Origin: Chroococcidiopsis sp. CCMEE 29
Lineage (GTDB): Bacteria > Cyanobacteriota > Cyanobacteriia > Cyanobacteriales > Chroococcidiopsidaceae
NCBI RefSeq assembly: GCF_023558375.1
Contig: NZ_CP083761.1
Location: 3,032,001-3,096,000, forward strand
Reading direction: 5' to 3'
DNA length: 64,000 nt
Positions 26,698-35,291 of the stretch are shown one piece after another (the first letter of the stretch is position 1; every line of letters starts with the position of its first letter). Made by a program: the position numbers and the translations under genes. Under the pieces are notes generated by a model. That model was not told where the DNA came from. It worked only from the letters and a program-made list of their open reading frames with translations, and did not search any database.

Positions 26698-29016
26698 TTA
26701 GAAGATAATATTAATTGGCTTTGTCAGCTTGCCTTTGGGAACTACGCGCCCAATCAAACTGCTACACGAATAACCATAAGCTTTGAGTGCGTCTAAACAA
26801 GTAGCAGCTTGTTCTGCTGGAATGGCAGCGATCAGACCTCCAGATGTTTGAGGATCGAATAGCAGAGGATAGTTGGGATTACGCTCCACCTGGTCTAGAT
26901 TGCTGATATAGTGTGAAACCTGTAAATTTTCTGGTTGTAGCGAACTAACTATTCCCTTTTGCAGTGTCTCTCGTACTCCTTCCAGAATGGGTATAGCTTC
27001 AAGCTTCAACTCAACTGCAACGTGGGAAGGTTGAACCATTTCCATTAAATGTCCCAGCAACCCAAAACCTGTAACATCAGTACAAGCAGTAGCTCCGTGC
27101 TGCAATAAACAAGCCGCTGCCGCTTGGTTGGATAACAGCATCGACTCAACAGCACCATCAATCCAATAACCTTTGGCTTGCTGACGCATATCAGCGGCAA
27201 AAAGTGTTCCCGTCCCTAATGCTTTAGTGAGAATTAGCACTTGACCTGGTTTCATTCCTCCTTTAGTTAATAGCTTGCCAGGAGCAGCTAAACCATTGCA
27301 AGATAAACCCAATCCCAGTTCTGCTCCCTCGGTTGTGTGTCCACCGATCAGAGGCGTATGAGCTTGGTTGAGCGCTTTGAGTGCACCTGATAATAATTGA
27401 TAAAGAGTTTCTTCGACTTTTGCTGCTGCAGCGTAGGGTATGGTGGCGATCGCCAGCGCACTCTGGGGCGCTGCTCCCATCGCAAAAATATCACTCAAGC
27501 AGTGATTAGCACTAATTTGCCCAAAGATAAACGGGTCATTAATTAAAGCGCGAAAATAATCAATCGTATGTACCATCAGTTGACCTGCTGGCACTTTTAC
27601 CACAGCAGCATCATCCGGTGCATCTAGACCAATGAGGATATCCTCGCTGTTAGGAAATTGGTTGTGTTGTTCCTGCCTAATCCGGTGCAACACGTTCTCT
27701 AAAACTGTAATGCCGACTTTAGAACCACACCCAGCGCAGCGTATGGTAGAGGGGCGAGGGGTGAGGAAGAGGACACGGGGACGCGGTGACGCGGTGACAC
27801 GGGGAATTTCTCCCCCTGCTTTGGAAAGCTCCCCTGCTTCCTTGCTCATTTCTGGGAAGTTGTTGAAGCGATTCATGAATTGGCGATCAATCGAATCTTT
27901 CCAGCGCCACAACAATTGGGTAGGACCAAAGCCGAATTTACTCCAGGCGGTGATCGCTTTGCCATTTCCTGTACCAATTAAGCTTAAATATTTTTTTTGC
28001 GGTTTATAAGGTTTTAGCGGTTGTCTTAATAAACTCCGCCGCAAGTTCTTAAACAGTGGCTTACCCTGCCTGACAGCAAACACCCCAGCTTTAGGACGGG
28101 GATGATTAACCATTGTGGCAATATCACCAGCCGCAAACACATCAGGATGAGAGATGGACTGTAAGGTGTCGTGTACCACAATAAAACCTTTTGAGTCGGT
28201 TGCTAATCCAGCTGTTCCTATCCATGCCGGTGCTGATGCTTGTGTTACCCAGAAAATGCGATCGCACTCTACTTTGAGTCCAGATTCACACTTCACCTTC
28301 TGCGGTTGAACTTCAGACACCGTTTCCTGAAGGTGTAGCTGAATCCCGCGCTGGATCAAAATATCTTTAAAGCGACGCCTTACCCACGAGTTATAGTTAG
28401 GCATCAATTCCGCATCTCGATGGAACAAGTGGATTTCTAGGTTATTTAGTGGCTGCTGAGCTGCTTTGAGTATCTGATGCAGATGGCTTTGGATTGCCAG
28501 TGCCAATTCCACACCGCCAGCGCCTCCACCCACAATTCCAAGGCAAATCGGTTTTTGAGGAGTTTGAATCACACTGTCAACCAGTTGATTCCATTGTGCC
28601 AGTAGCTGAGAAACTGGTTTAGCCGGAATTGCATATTCTGCTGCACCTGGTACAGATGTTTTGGCTGGAGTGCTACCAATATCGATGGATAAGAGGTCGA
28701 AAGCTACAGGAGGACGGTTAGCACAGAGAACTTTTTTGTTTGTCAAATCCAGACCAATCACTTGGTCAATATACAACTGAGCTTGGGCAAATTGGGCTAA
28801 GGGACGCAGATCAATATGAGATTCATCTCGACTATAGAAGCCTGCTATATGACCGGGTAACATCCCCGAATAGGGCGTATCTGATGCTTCAGTAATCAGC
28901 GTGATGCGTACTCCTGATAGCGGTTGCATACCGAACATTCTCAGGGCAATGGCATGGCTGTGACCACCACCAACCAGCACTAAATCTTTAACAATAGGAG
29001 CTGAAGCCTGCTGCAT
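26698..29016 (-). CDS. selD: SelD fused to a pyridine nucleotide-disulfide oxidoreductase domain
   Basis: A 772-residue fusion. Residues 1-370 are an FAD/NAD(P) oxidoreductase (DLVLVGGGHSHAIALRMF; GIVGGGAGGVELAL; VFAAGDIATM). The second part, from about residue 420, is selenophosphate synthetase, with active-site RCAGCGSKVG, DAPDDAAVV, and C-terminal TDVTGFGLLGHLMEM and FDPQTSGG. It makes selenophosphate from selenide and ATP, used for selenouridine in tRNA or for selenoproteins. The fusion is common in cyanobacteria. The linker (EAGELSKAGGEIPRVTASPR) is encoded by a dispersed GC-rich repeat (27772-27830). No other selenium gene is visible here. Confidence 0.95.
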   Translation of the reverse strand: MQQASAPIVKDLVLVGGGHSHAIALRMFGMQPLSGVRITLITEASDTPYSGMLPGHIAGFYSRDESHIDLRPLAQFAQAQLYIDQVIGLDLTNKKVLCANRPPVAFDLLSIDIGSTPAKTSVPGAAEYAIPAKPVSQLLAQWNQLVDSVIQTPQKPICLGIVGGGAGGVELALAIQSHLHQILKAAQQPLNNLEIHLFHRDAELMPNYNSWVRRRFKDILIQRGIQLHLQETVSEVQPQKVKCESGLKVECDRIFWVTQASAPAWIGTAGLATDSKGFIVVHDTLQSISHPDVFAAGDIATMVNHPRPKAGVFAVRQGKPLFKNLRRSLLRQPLKPYKPQKKYLSLIGTGNGKAITAWSKFGFGPTQLLWRWKDSIDRQFMNRFNNFPEMSKEAGELSKAGGEIPRVTASPRPRVLFLTPRPSTIRCAGCGSKVGITVLENVLHRIRQEQHNQFPNSEDILIGLDAPDDAAVVKVPAGQLMVHTIDYFRALINDPFIFGQISANHCLSDIFAMGAAPQSALAIATIPYAAAAKVEETLYQLLSGALKALNQAHTPLIGGHTTEGAELGLGLSCNGLAAPGKLLTKGGMKPGQVLILTKALGTGTLFAADMRQQAKGYWIDGAVESMLLSNQAAAACLLQHGATACTDVTGFGLLGHLMEMVQPSHVAVELKLEAIPILEGVRETLQKGIVSSLQPENLQVSHYISNLDQVERNPNYPLLFDPQTSGGLIAAIPAEQAATCLDALKAYGYSCSSLIGRVVPKGKLTKPINIIF
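27772..27830. repeat. dispersed 50-bp repeat inside selD
   Basis: The segment starting GAGGACACGGGGACGCGGTGACGC and ending AATTTCTCCCCCTGC is nearly identical to 40083-40130 at the 3' end of rsmG. It contains octamer units of ACGCGGTG type, also seen at 36399-36424. Confidence 0.9.
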
Positions 29017-29114
29017 CTGAATCCGTGAGCAATATTTTTATAGATAACGACGGCATAAAAGAAAGCCCGCTTGCCTTTAGGCGTGGGAAGTTAGCGATCG
29101 CTTGTTCTGTTGGA

Positions 29115-30368
29115 TCAGCGACAAAACCTTTCAACGCAACGAACGAACATCTCCACACCCATTCCCAGTGCTGTTTCATCAAAATCAAAGCGGGGATGGT
29201 GGTGAGGATACGCTAGATTTTTGTCTGGATTGGCAGATCCCAGGAAGAAATAGCAACCAGGTACAGCCTGAAGAAAGAACGACATGTCCTCACCACCCAT
29301 CGTTTGGCATTCCGGTACAATCCCAACTGGCGTTTCTATCACTCCTGCTGCTACAGAACGCACTAGTTCAGTCATGCCAGGATCATTAATTACAGGTGGG
29401 TAAAGTCGCCAATACTCTAAATCGTATTTTGCACCGTGACTTTGGCAAATGCCAGCAATCATTTGCTCGATCCGTTGTCCAAAATAGTCTTCAAAGCTGG
29501 GATTAAAATACCGCACAGTGCCGCTTAACCACGCCGTACCAGCAATCACGTTTAATGCCGTACCAGCATGAAGTTCGCCGACAGTGACTACGGCAGATTC
29601 TAAAGGATCGACATTACGCGCCACAATTGTTTGTAAGGCATTCACGACTTGGGCTGCTACCACAACCGAATCAACGGTTTGATGCGGCATCGCACCATGT
29701 CCCCCCTTGCCCAAAATTGTGCAGCGAAAGCATTCAACCGCTGCCATTAATGCCCCACTACGAACGCCTACTGTCCCCAGGGGAAGATTGTTCCACAGGT
29801 GTAAACCAATAATTGCATCAATGTCTGGGTTTTTGAGTACCCCAGCTTCAATCATCGGCTGTGCGCCTCCAGGTCCTTCTTCGGCGGGTTGGAAAATAAT
29901 TTTGACGGTTCCGGCAAAGTCGTCTCGATGCTGGGAAAGGTAGTAGGCTGTACCAAGAGCGATCGCCGTATGCCCATCATGACCACAAGCGTGCATCACT
30001 CCATCATGTTGCGATCGGTAAGGCACCTCGTTTTCTTCCTGGATCGGTAAGGCATCCATATCTGCCCGAATCGCCAACACTTTCAATTTTGGATTAGATT
30101 TTTCTAACCCCTCGCCCCTCGCCCCTCGCCCCTCGCCCCTTATCGTGGCAACAATACCCGTTTTGGCAATCCCAGTTTGATGCTCAATTCCCCATTCCTG
30201 CAATTTTTGGGCAATAAATTCAGCCGTCAGCTGCTCTTTGAAACCTAGTTCTGGTCGTTGGTGCAGTCGGCGCCGCCAGTCCACCAATTGAGGTTGTATT
30301 GCCTGAATTTCTGACCGTACACGGGATAGGTCAACAGAAAGAGGATTTAAGTAAGGGGAGGAAATCAT
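29115..30368 (-). CDS. M20 family metallo-amidohydrolase (N-acyl amino acid / IAA-amide type)
   Basis: About 417 residues, a zinc amidohydrolase of the M20D group that releases amino acids from N-acyl or indole-acetyl conjugates. Motifs include LHQRPELGFKE, AIRADMDALPIQE, HACGHDGHTAIALG (metal-binding His and Asp), QPAEEGPGGAQPMIEAG and GEDMSFFLQAVPG. I start at the ATG at 30368 (MISSPYLNPLS) because the longer frame gives no recognisable sequence. Residues EGRGARGEGLEKSN after the first domain are encoded by four CCCCTCG heptamers (30108-30135), an expanded surface loop. Confidence 0.92.
   Translation of the reverse strand: MISSPYLNPLSVDLSRVRSEIQAIQPQLVDWRRRLHQRPELGFKEQLTAEFIAQKLQEWGIEHQTGIAKTGIVATIRGEGRGARGEGLEKSNPKLKVLAIRADMDALPIQEENEVPYRSQHDGVMHACGHDGHTAIALGTAYYLSQHRDDFAGTVKIIFQPAEEGPGGAQPMIEAGVLKNPDIDAIIGLHLWNNLPLGTVGVRSGALMAAVECFRCTILGKGGHGAMPHQTVDSVVVAAQVVNALQTIVARNVDPLESAVVTVGELHAGTALNVIAGTAWLSGTVRYFNPSFEDYFGQRIEQMIAGICQSHGAKYDLEYWRLYPPVINDPGMTELVRSVAAGVIETPVGIVPECQTMGGEDMSFFLQAVPGCYFFLGSANPDKNLAYPHHHPRFDFDETALGMGVEMFVRCVERFCR
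30108..30135. repeat. heptanucleotide repeat (CCCCTCG)x4 inside the M20 gene
   Basis: Four perfect tandem copies of CCCCTCG. They code for the Gly/Arg/Glu-rich insertion in the M20 protein. Confidence 0.95.
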
Positions 30369-30393
30369 TTTTCTCAGCAAATATAAAAAACAT

Positions 30394-30690
30394 TCAAACA
30401 CGCCTTTCGGCTGCACTATAAGCAGCATCATGCAAACCAACTGCTAATATTTCAACTGCATCTCTTGCCTCAAGAATTCTAAAAATCAACCTCCAAGTAT
30501 TACCTTTCACTGTAAAATTTAAAGCTCTACATGATTTAAGTTTTCCTTTCTTTTTTGGAAACTTGTAAGGCTCCTCAGTTAGTATTTTTAAATATTCCTT
30601 AAATTCAGTTGCAAACTCTAAATTCATTCGTAATAATTCTTTGGCTTCTTTAGCTGCTTTAGGATGAAACTCAATACTAAACGTCACCAC
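30394..30690 (-). CDS. RelE/ParE-superfamily toxin-like protein
   Basis: 98 residues with the RelE/YafQ-like fold pattern: FSIEFHPKAAKEAKELLR, then the basic KKKGKLKSCRALNFTVKGNTWRLIFRI with the expected Arg and hydrophobic strand, and EILAVGLHDAAYSAAERR. Toxins of this group cleave mRNA at the ribosome or inhibit gyrase. It overlaps the upstream gene by 14 nt in the normal antitoxin-toxin order, so the two are translationally coupled. The partner is not a typical small antitoxin. Confidence 0.8.
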   Translation of the reverse strand: MVTFSIEFHPKAAKEAKELLRMNLEFATEFKEYLKILTEEPYKFPKKKGKLKSCRALNFTVKGNTWRLIFRILEARDAVEILAVGLHDAAYSAAERRV

Positions 30691-31447
30691 CTTGCTCCAG
30701 CTCAGACAGCCAATTTAAAAATTCTTCTCCAGAAACGTTTTTAGCGCTACCCTCCAGAATTCTTTCATAAGCATTTTGTTCAACAGCACCCCAGTCTTGG
30801 CTTGCTGCCTCATTTTCCTGCGTAATTTTATCTAATCTTGAAAATACATCAGAAATAATGGCTTTTGTTTCAGAAACTTGTTTTTGATCGGGAGCAAGCG
30901 TTATACCTAGTATTGAACCACTTGGTACACTAGTCAAAGCTACATCGAAAGCATGGCTAATGTTGGTCAGACCTTCCTCTATACCGAAAATTAAATTATC
31001 AGGTAACTGTTCGTTGAAAGTTAAAACAAAGTAATGAGCGATACTGGCTATTACAGACATCCACGCAAGAAGCCGTGCAACCAATTCTTTTATATGGATT
31101 AGTAAATTAATATATTCAATTATTTTTGTTGAGTTATTTATCGAAATTTCCTGTCCTACCTCAGGAGTAAGTTCGTTAATTTGAGAAGCATAGTGTTCAA
31201 TTTGTTTTGCTCCTTCAGTAATTACTTCATCGAGCGTTGCTACCTGGAGGTGGAGCATTGCTGCTGTAAATGTGACATTTGTACTCTGCTGTTCAGACGA
31301 AGGCACTACGGGTGGTACAGCAGCAACAGAAGCCGTTGATTCTTGCTGAGCATTGACCGACTTTTGTTTTGAGCCAGTAGTTTTTTTCGTGAATCCCTTT
31401 CCGCTGGCTGTAGAGCCAACTGTACTTGTTTTTCTCTGCTTGCTCAT
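30677..31447 (-). CDS. unrecognised 256-residue partner of the RelE-like gene
   Basis: I start at the ATG at 31447 (MSKQRKTSTVG); an earlier start at 31471 is possible. The N-terminal 55 residues are basic, Ser/Thr-rich and disordered. The middle is helical (LHLQVATLDEVITEGAKQIEH, then a hydrophobic KELVARLLAWMSVIASIAHYFVL). The C-terminus GEEFLNWLSELEQGGDV is acidic and overlaps the toxin start, as antitoxin tails do. No DNA-binding fold is evident. It is either a long, membrane- or scaffold-associated antitoxin or an unrelated gene fused to an antitoxin tail. Function is unknown. Confidence 0.6.
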   Translation of the reverse strand: MSKQRKTSTVGSTASGKGFTKKTTGSKQKSVNAQQESTASVAAVPPVVPSSEQQSTNVTFTAAMLHLQVATLDEVITEGAKQIEHYASQINELTPEVGQEISINNSTKIIEYINLLIHIKELVARLLAWMSVIASIAHYFVLTFNEQLPDNLIFGIEEGLTNISHAFDVALTSVPSGSILGITLAPDQKQVSETKAIISDVFSRLDKITQENEAASQDWGAVEQNAYERILEGSAKNVSGEEFLNWLSELEQGGDV

Positions 31448-31542
31448 TGCTAGCTTACTAGCTATATACATTAAATTGACAGTAGTCTTATTTCAACCTA
31501 ACACGCTGTCAAATTTTCAAATCAAAATCGAGCGATCGCCCT

Positions 31543-32280
31543 TTAAGCAGTCTCTATCTGTTGCCTAACCCAATCGCGGAAAGCTCGCCGTATGGCTTTT
31601 TTCCCCGCTGCTCGATGTTGCTGAATAAATGGAACAATTTGCTGTACTGGAAATGTGGGAAAGGCAAGACTAGTGCTAGTTTCAACATATGCCTTACCCT
31701 GAAGCTGATAAATTTTGATTTGTCCCTTTTCATAACGCCAAATTTCTGGAAACCCTAACCGTGCATAAATTGGCAGCCTGTCCAGAGATTTACTAGTAAC
31801 ATCAATTTCTAAAACCAGATCGGGTGGCGGATCTTGGCTGAGGTCAAAGTCTAGCTTGCCACGAATAACTCTCTCATTCTGGAAGTAGAAACAGTTATCT
31901 GGTTCCACCCCAGTAAGCAAGTCTTGCCGTTTCCAAGTGGTTGAGCCAAGAGTTTCGTAATCAATATCTACTACATCTGCTAAGTCTTGTACTAAAACTG
32001 CGATCGCTTCCTTATAATACTCATGCTCCGTCAGGGGAACCATAATTTCCAGTATTCCTTGGTCATAGGCAACTCGGGCGGCGCGATGCTCTCCCAGTTC
32101 AACCAGCAATGTTTCAAATGCCTGCCAGCTAACGTTCTCTAGCAAAACACTTTTCCCATTCGGAATAGTTAACAAAACTTCAGCACTCGGCTTTGGGGCA
32201 GCTGTATCTGGGGCAACTAGATGTTTGAGGGCAAGCTGCATAGGACTTCTGTTCCTCGCTCGGTTCTTCCATGATGGCAT
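31543..32280 (-). CDS. Uma2-family (DUF820) putative endonuclease
   Basis: 245 residues of the same broad family as the gene at 1789 but a different subgroup. Core motifs are FETLLVELGEHRAARVAYDQG, ILEIMVPLTEHEYYKEAI, EPDNCFYFQNE and PPDLVLEIDVTSKSLDRL (probable catalytic Asp/Glu region), followed by YARLGFPEIWRYEKGQ. The start ATG at 32280 lies one base after the bioD TGA, so the two genes are translationally coupled; a start at 32241 (MQLALKHLV) is also possible. The biological role of the family is unclear. Confidence 0.9.
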   Translation of the reverse strand: MPSWKNRARNRSPMQLALKHLVAPDTAAPKPSAEVLLTIPNGKSVLLENVSWQAFETLLVELGEHRAARVAYDQGILEIMVPLTEHEYYKEAIAVLVQDLADVVDIDYETLGSTTWKRQDLLTGVEPDNCFYFQNERVIRGKLDFDLSQDPPPDLVLEIDVTSKSLDRLPIYARLGFPEIWRYEKGQIKIYQLQGKAYVETSTSLAFPTFPVQQIVPFIQQHRAAGKKAIRRAFRDWVRQQIETA

Positions 32281-32281
32281 T

Positions 32282-32989
32282 TCAACCTGAAAAGGGCTCA
32301 GAGGTTAGGGAGCAGGGCATTAATCTCTCCAGGTCTAAATTTGCAGCAACTTGAGCTAATTTAGCCACGTCAGTTGGTTTAGCAAGGTGGGGGATGAGTC
32401 CTAGAACCGGAATGTTAGTTAGAGATTGGATCAATTCAGCAGGTGCCCAATCAGCAATTTCTTGCTCTGAACGCGGTTGAACACAATTAAGCACAATGCC
32501 TTTAAGATGAACCCGAGATTGCCGCGCCAGGGCAACATTAGCTACTGCTTGAGCGATCGCACCCAACCTTACCGGCACTACTAACACAGCTGGTAACCGC
32601 CACTCTGCGGCTAAATCTGCTACTGTGAGTTCGTCAGTCACTGGTGTTCCTAAACCTCCCAGTGCTTCTACCAGTACCCAGTCTCTTGACAAACGCAGAT
32701 TTTCCAAAGCTTGCCAAATAATGCCCAACTCAATCCTACGTCCTTCTCGGGCTGCTGCTATGGGAGGAGCCAAAGGGGCAGAAAAATACACTGGTGTGAT
32801 TTCTTCTAAAGATTGCTCCAGCGCAAACAACTGAGTATATAGTTCGCGATCGCCTGTTCCAGCCTGAATTGGCTTCATAATCGCAAACCGGCGACAGCGC
32901 TGGTATGTCTGCCAGTAGGCAGCTAGTGCTGTTGTCAAGATTGTTTTACCAGCCTCAGTATCAGTGCCTGTAATCAGTAAGGTGTTCAA
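32282..32989 (-). CDS. bioD: dethiobiotin synthase
   Basis: 235 residues, an ATP-dependent carboxylase that closes the ureido ring of dethiobiotin from 7,8-diaminononanoate in biotin synthesis. The P-loop is GTDTEAGKT at residues 7-15. Further family features are AIMKPIQAGTGD, the PLAPPIAAAREG segment, LVEALGGLGTPVT (family Gly-Gly-Leu motif) and VPVRLGAIAQAVANVALAR. No other bio gene is adjacent. It is coupled to the downstream Uma2 gene. Confidence 0.93.
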   Translation of the reverse strand: MNTLLITGTDTEAGKTILTTALAAYWQTYQRCRRFAIMKPIQAGTGDRELYTQLFALEQSLEEITPVYFSAPLAPPIAAAREGRRIELGIIWQALENLRLSRDWVLVEALGGLGTPVTDELTVADLAAEWRLPAVLVVPVRLGAIAQAVANVALARQSRVHLKGIVLNCVQPRSEQEIADWAPAELIQSLTNIPVLGLIPHLAKPTDVAKLAQVAANLDLERLMPCSLTSEPFSG

Positions 32990-33016
32990 AACAGGTAATC
33001 TTTATTACATTTCCAA

Positions 33017-34924
33017 CTATTGTAAATCGCTATAGCTGACGTTCAAAGTAAAGTCAGTGTTTTGGTCTTGGTTAGCAACCACATCAATTTGATAATTACC
33101 AGTTTGAGGAACTCTAGCTTGCCAGTTCAGCAGGTTGGAAGCATCTTCAAAGGGTTGACCATTGGGGTCACGAATTGTCAACGTTACTGCACCTTGGTCA
33201 ACTGCAACCGATAGCTGCTGACCCTCTTGCAGGTTGACTAGGTAGCGCTTGATCTGCTGGAGTCCGGTTGTCCCGGAAACTTCTACTGCTGTTTCACCGG
33301 GGGGAAAGCTGATCGATTCTACTTCTACAGTGGGAGCCGGTGTAAGCGTGGGTAAGGGGGTTAGCGTGGGTGAGGGTATCGGTTCAACTGGATTTTCCAA
33401 GCGCAGATCAAGTTTATAGTTGCTCTCGACAACTCCCTGGACAGGACTGAGCTGAACGGTATACTCACCACTAAAAGGCAGTGTTCCTTGGTAGCGCGTT
33501 ACTCGTCTAGCTCCTTCTTCTATCGGTTTTTGATTGGGTCCCAATACGGTCAGCAAAACCCCCTCTTCCGCCAGTGTTGCACTTAACTGTTGCCCTTGTT
33601 CGCCACTAAAGGTGTAATTAACGGTGGCATTAGCTTTTAGACTACTCTCAACACTAGTGGTTTCACCTGGCACTAAACTTAAAGATTGGCTATAGGTGGT
33701 TGGTTCATCGGTTGGTGTCGGCGTAGGCGTGTTGAGAGGCGTGGGTGTAGGCGTAGGACTTTCATTTACAAGTGGTGAGGGAAAAGTCTGCGGTACTGGA
33801 CGTTGATTGTTAAGAATGGCAGTCATTATTGCCCAACCACCAACTCCAGCCACTAAAGCGACAGCAAGGATGATTGGAGCGATCGCCCAGGGGTTATCCC
33901 AGATTTCGCGGGTTTTAGGTGCTGGAATGACTGGATCGGGTCGGTTTGATTTACTGGTGCTAGGCTGAATCAAATCAGGACGGCGATTGACTGCAATTGT
34001 TTGAATCTGGGATAATTCAGCTGCCGCAGGCTGACGATTCAGAGTTGGGAGTTGGGGGTTAGTTTGGTGATTCAGCGACTGCAGAGCCTTAGCCACTTCA
34101 GCGACCGATTGATAGCGATCGCTCGGCTTGTAACTCAACATCCGATTCAACACCTGTTCTAATTCTGGAGACACTGACACCCAGCGTTGCCAATCCCAAC
34201 TCAAATTGGTGTCATCAAACAATTCTTGTGGCTCTCGACCAGTAAGCAGTACCACAGATGTAACCGCTAGTGCATAAAGATCGCTACTGGGATAAGCTCT
34301 TCCAGTTTGGATTTGCTCGCTCGGCGCATAACCCAATTTACCCACTGTTGTTGGTTGAGGGTAATTGGCATCTGGCGATTGAAACCGAGTAGCCAGTTCT
34401 TTAACGACCCCAAAGTCGATTAACACTGGTTTCGCATCGCTTTCTCGCAAAATAATATTGTCTGGTGAGATATCCCGATGAATAATCCCTCGATTGTGAA
34501 TATGCGCTAGCACTGGCAACAACTGCCGCAACAGTTTTAGCACCTCTGCTTCCGAAAAGGTTTGACCAGCCACCTTGCGCTCATCCAGCAGCGTGTGATA
34601 AGTTTTACCCTCAACGTAGTCCTGTATCAGAAATAAGCGCTGATCCTGCTCAAACGTCGCTCGGAACTGAGGAACTTGTGGGTGCTGAATTTGATAGAGG
34701 ATACTTGCCTCTCGTTGGAAAAGCTCTTTTGACTTTTCCAGAACGTAATTTTCTGTTTGGGATGGAATCAGTTCCTTCAGGGCACACAGTTCATTAAAGC
34801 GCCCTTGGTCTTCTGCCAAATAGGTGCGCCCAAATCCCCCCTGACCTAAAATCTTAACTATGCGGTAGCGGTTTTGCAGGATAGTGCCAAGTGGGATTGG
34901 TGGTTGCATGTTCGATTGATTCAT
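33017..34924 (-). CDS. membrane Ser/Thr protein kinase with pre-peptidase-like C-terminal domains
   Basis: A 635-residue Hanks-type kinase. The kinase domain spans about residues 15-285: glycine loop ILGQGGFGRTYLAED, catalytic loop IIHRDISPDNIIL, and VLIDFGVVKE in place of DFG. One transmembrane helix (WAIAPIILAVALVAGVGGWAIM, about 345-370) is followed by a Pro/Thr-rich stretch and two repeated beta domains resembling bacterial pre-peptidase C-terminal domains, which would lie outside the cytoplasm. The design suggests a receptor kinase sensing an extracytoplasmic ligand. It is 28 bp upstream of bioD on the same strand. Confidence 0.9.
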   Translation of the reverse strand: MNQSNMQPPIPLGTILQNRYRIVKILGQGGFGRTYLAEDQGRFNELCALKELIPSQTENYVLEKSKELFQREASILYQIQHPQVPQFRATFEQDQRLFLIQDYVEGKTYHTLLDERKVAGQTFSEAEVLKLLRQLLPVLAHIHNRGIIHRDISPDNIILRESDAKPVLIDFGVVKELATRFQSPDANYPQPTTVGKLGYAPSEQIQTGRAYPSSDLYALAVTSVVLLTGREPQELFDDTNLSWDWQRWVSVSPELEQVLNRMLSYKPSDRYQSVAEVAKALQSLNHQTNPQLPTLNRQPAAAELSQIQTIAVNRRPDLIQPSTSKSNRPDPVIPAPKTREIWDNPWAIAPIILAVALVAGVGGWAIMTAILNNQRPVPQTFPSPLVNESPTPTPTPLNTPTPTPTDEPTTYSQSLSLVPGETTSVESSLKANATVNYTFSGEQGQQLSATLAEEGVLLTVLGPNQKPIEEGARRVTRYQGTLPFSGEYTVQLSPVQGVVESNYKLDLRLENPVEPIPSPTLTPLPTLTPAPTVEVESISFPPGETAVEVSGTTGLQQIKRYLVNLQEGQQLSVAVDQGAVTLTIRDPNGQPFEDASNLLNWQARVPQTGNYQIDVVANQDQNTDFTLNVSYSDLQ

Positions 34925-35291
34925 TTGACTAAAAGCAGGGACTGATTTTAAACTGACCAGGTTTTATCTACTTGATTTTGCCACTTTGCCCTTTGGATCT
35001 GCTTTCGCCTAGCTTGATCGGATCGTGTTTTTCTTCTGGTGAATGCACTTTGTTTCCAATTTTTCGGTAGAATATAGAACTAATTATTCAACTCCATAAT
35101 TCACTTTGTTTTATTTTAAACTAAGCAATTTTACTTATCATTTGTTGAATAGAATAGAAACGAGAGTAGCAGGTTGTTTCCTTGGCTATTTGAATCCGTA
35201 AATTATCTACTATAATTGAGAACTTCAGACAAATTTAATGATTAAATTTCATAAAAATTTTGCAGTAAATTGCTAAATCTGTGATGGTAAG
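34925..35291. other. divergent promoter region between the kinase gene and prs
   Basis: A 367-bp AT-rich region that must contain the promoters of both genes. A TATAAT at 35211-35216 fits a prs promoter. No reading frame or RNA gene was recognised. Confidence 0.5.
35190..35216 (+). promoter_or_regulatory. candidate prs promoter
   Basis: A perfect TATAAT (35211-35216) with TTGAAT at 35190-35195, a 15-bp spacer and hence a weak -35. A start site near 35223 would give a leader of about 70 nt before prs. Confidence 0.4.
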
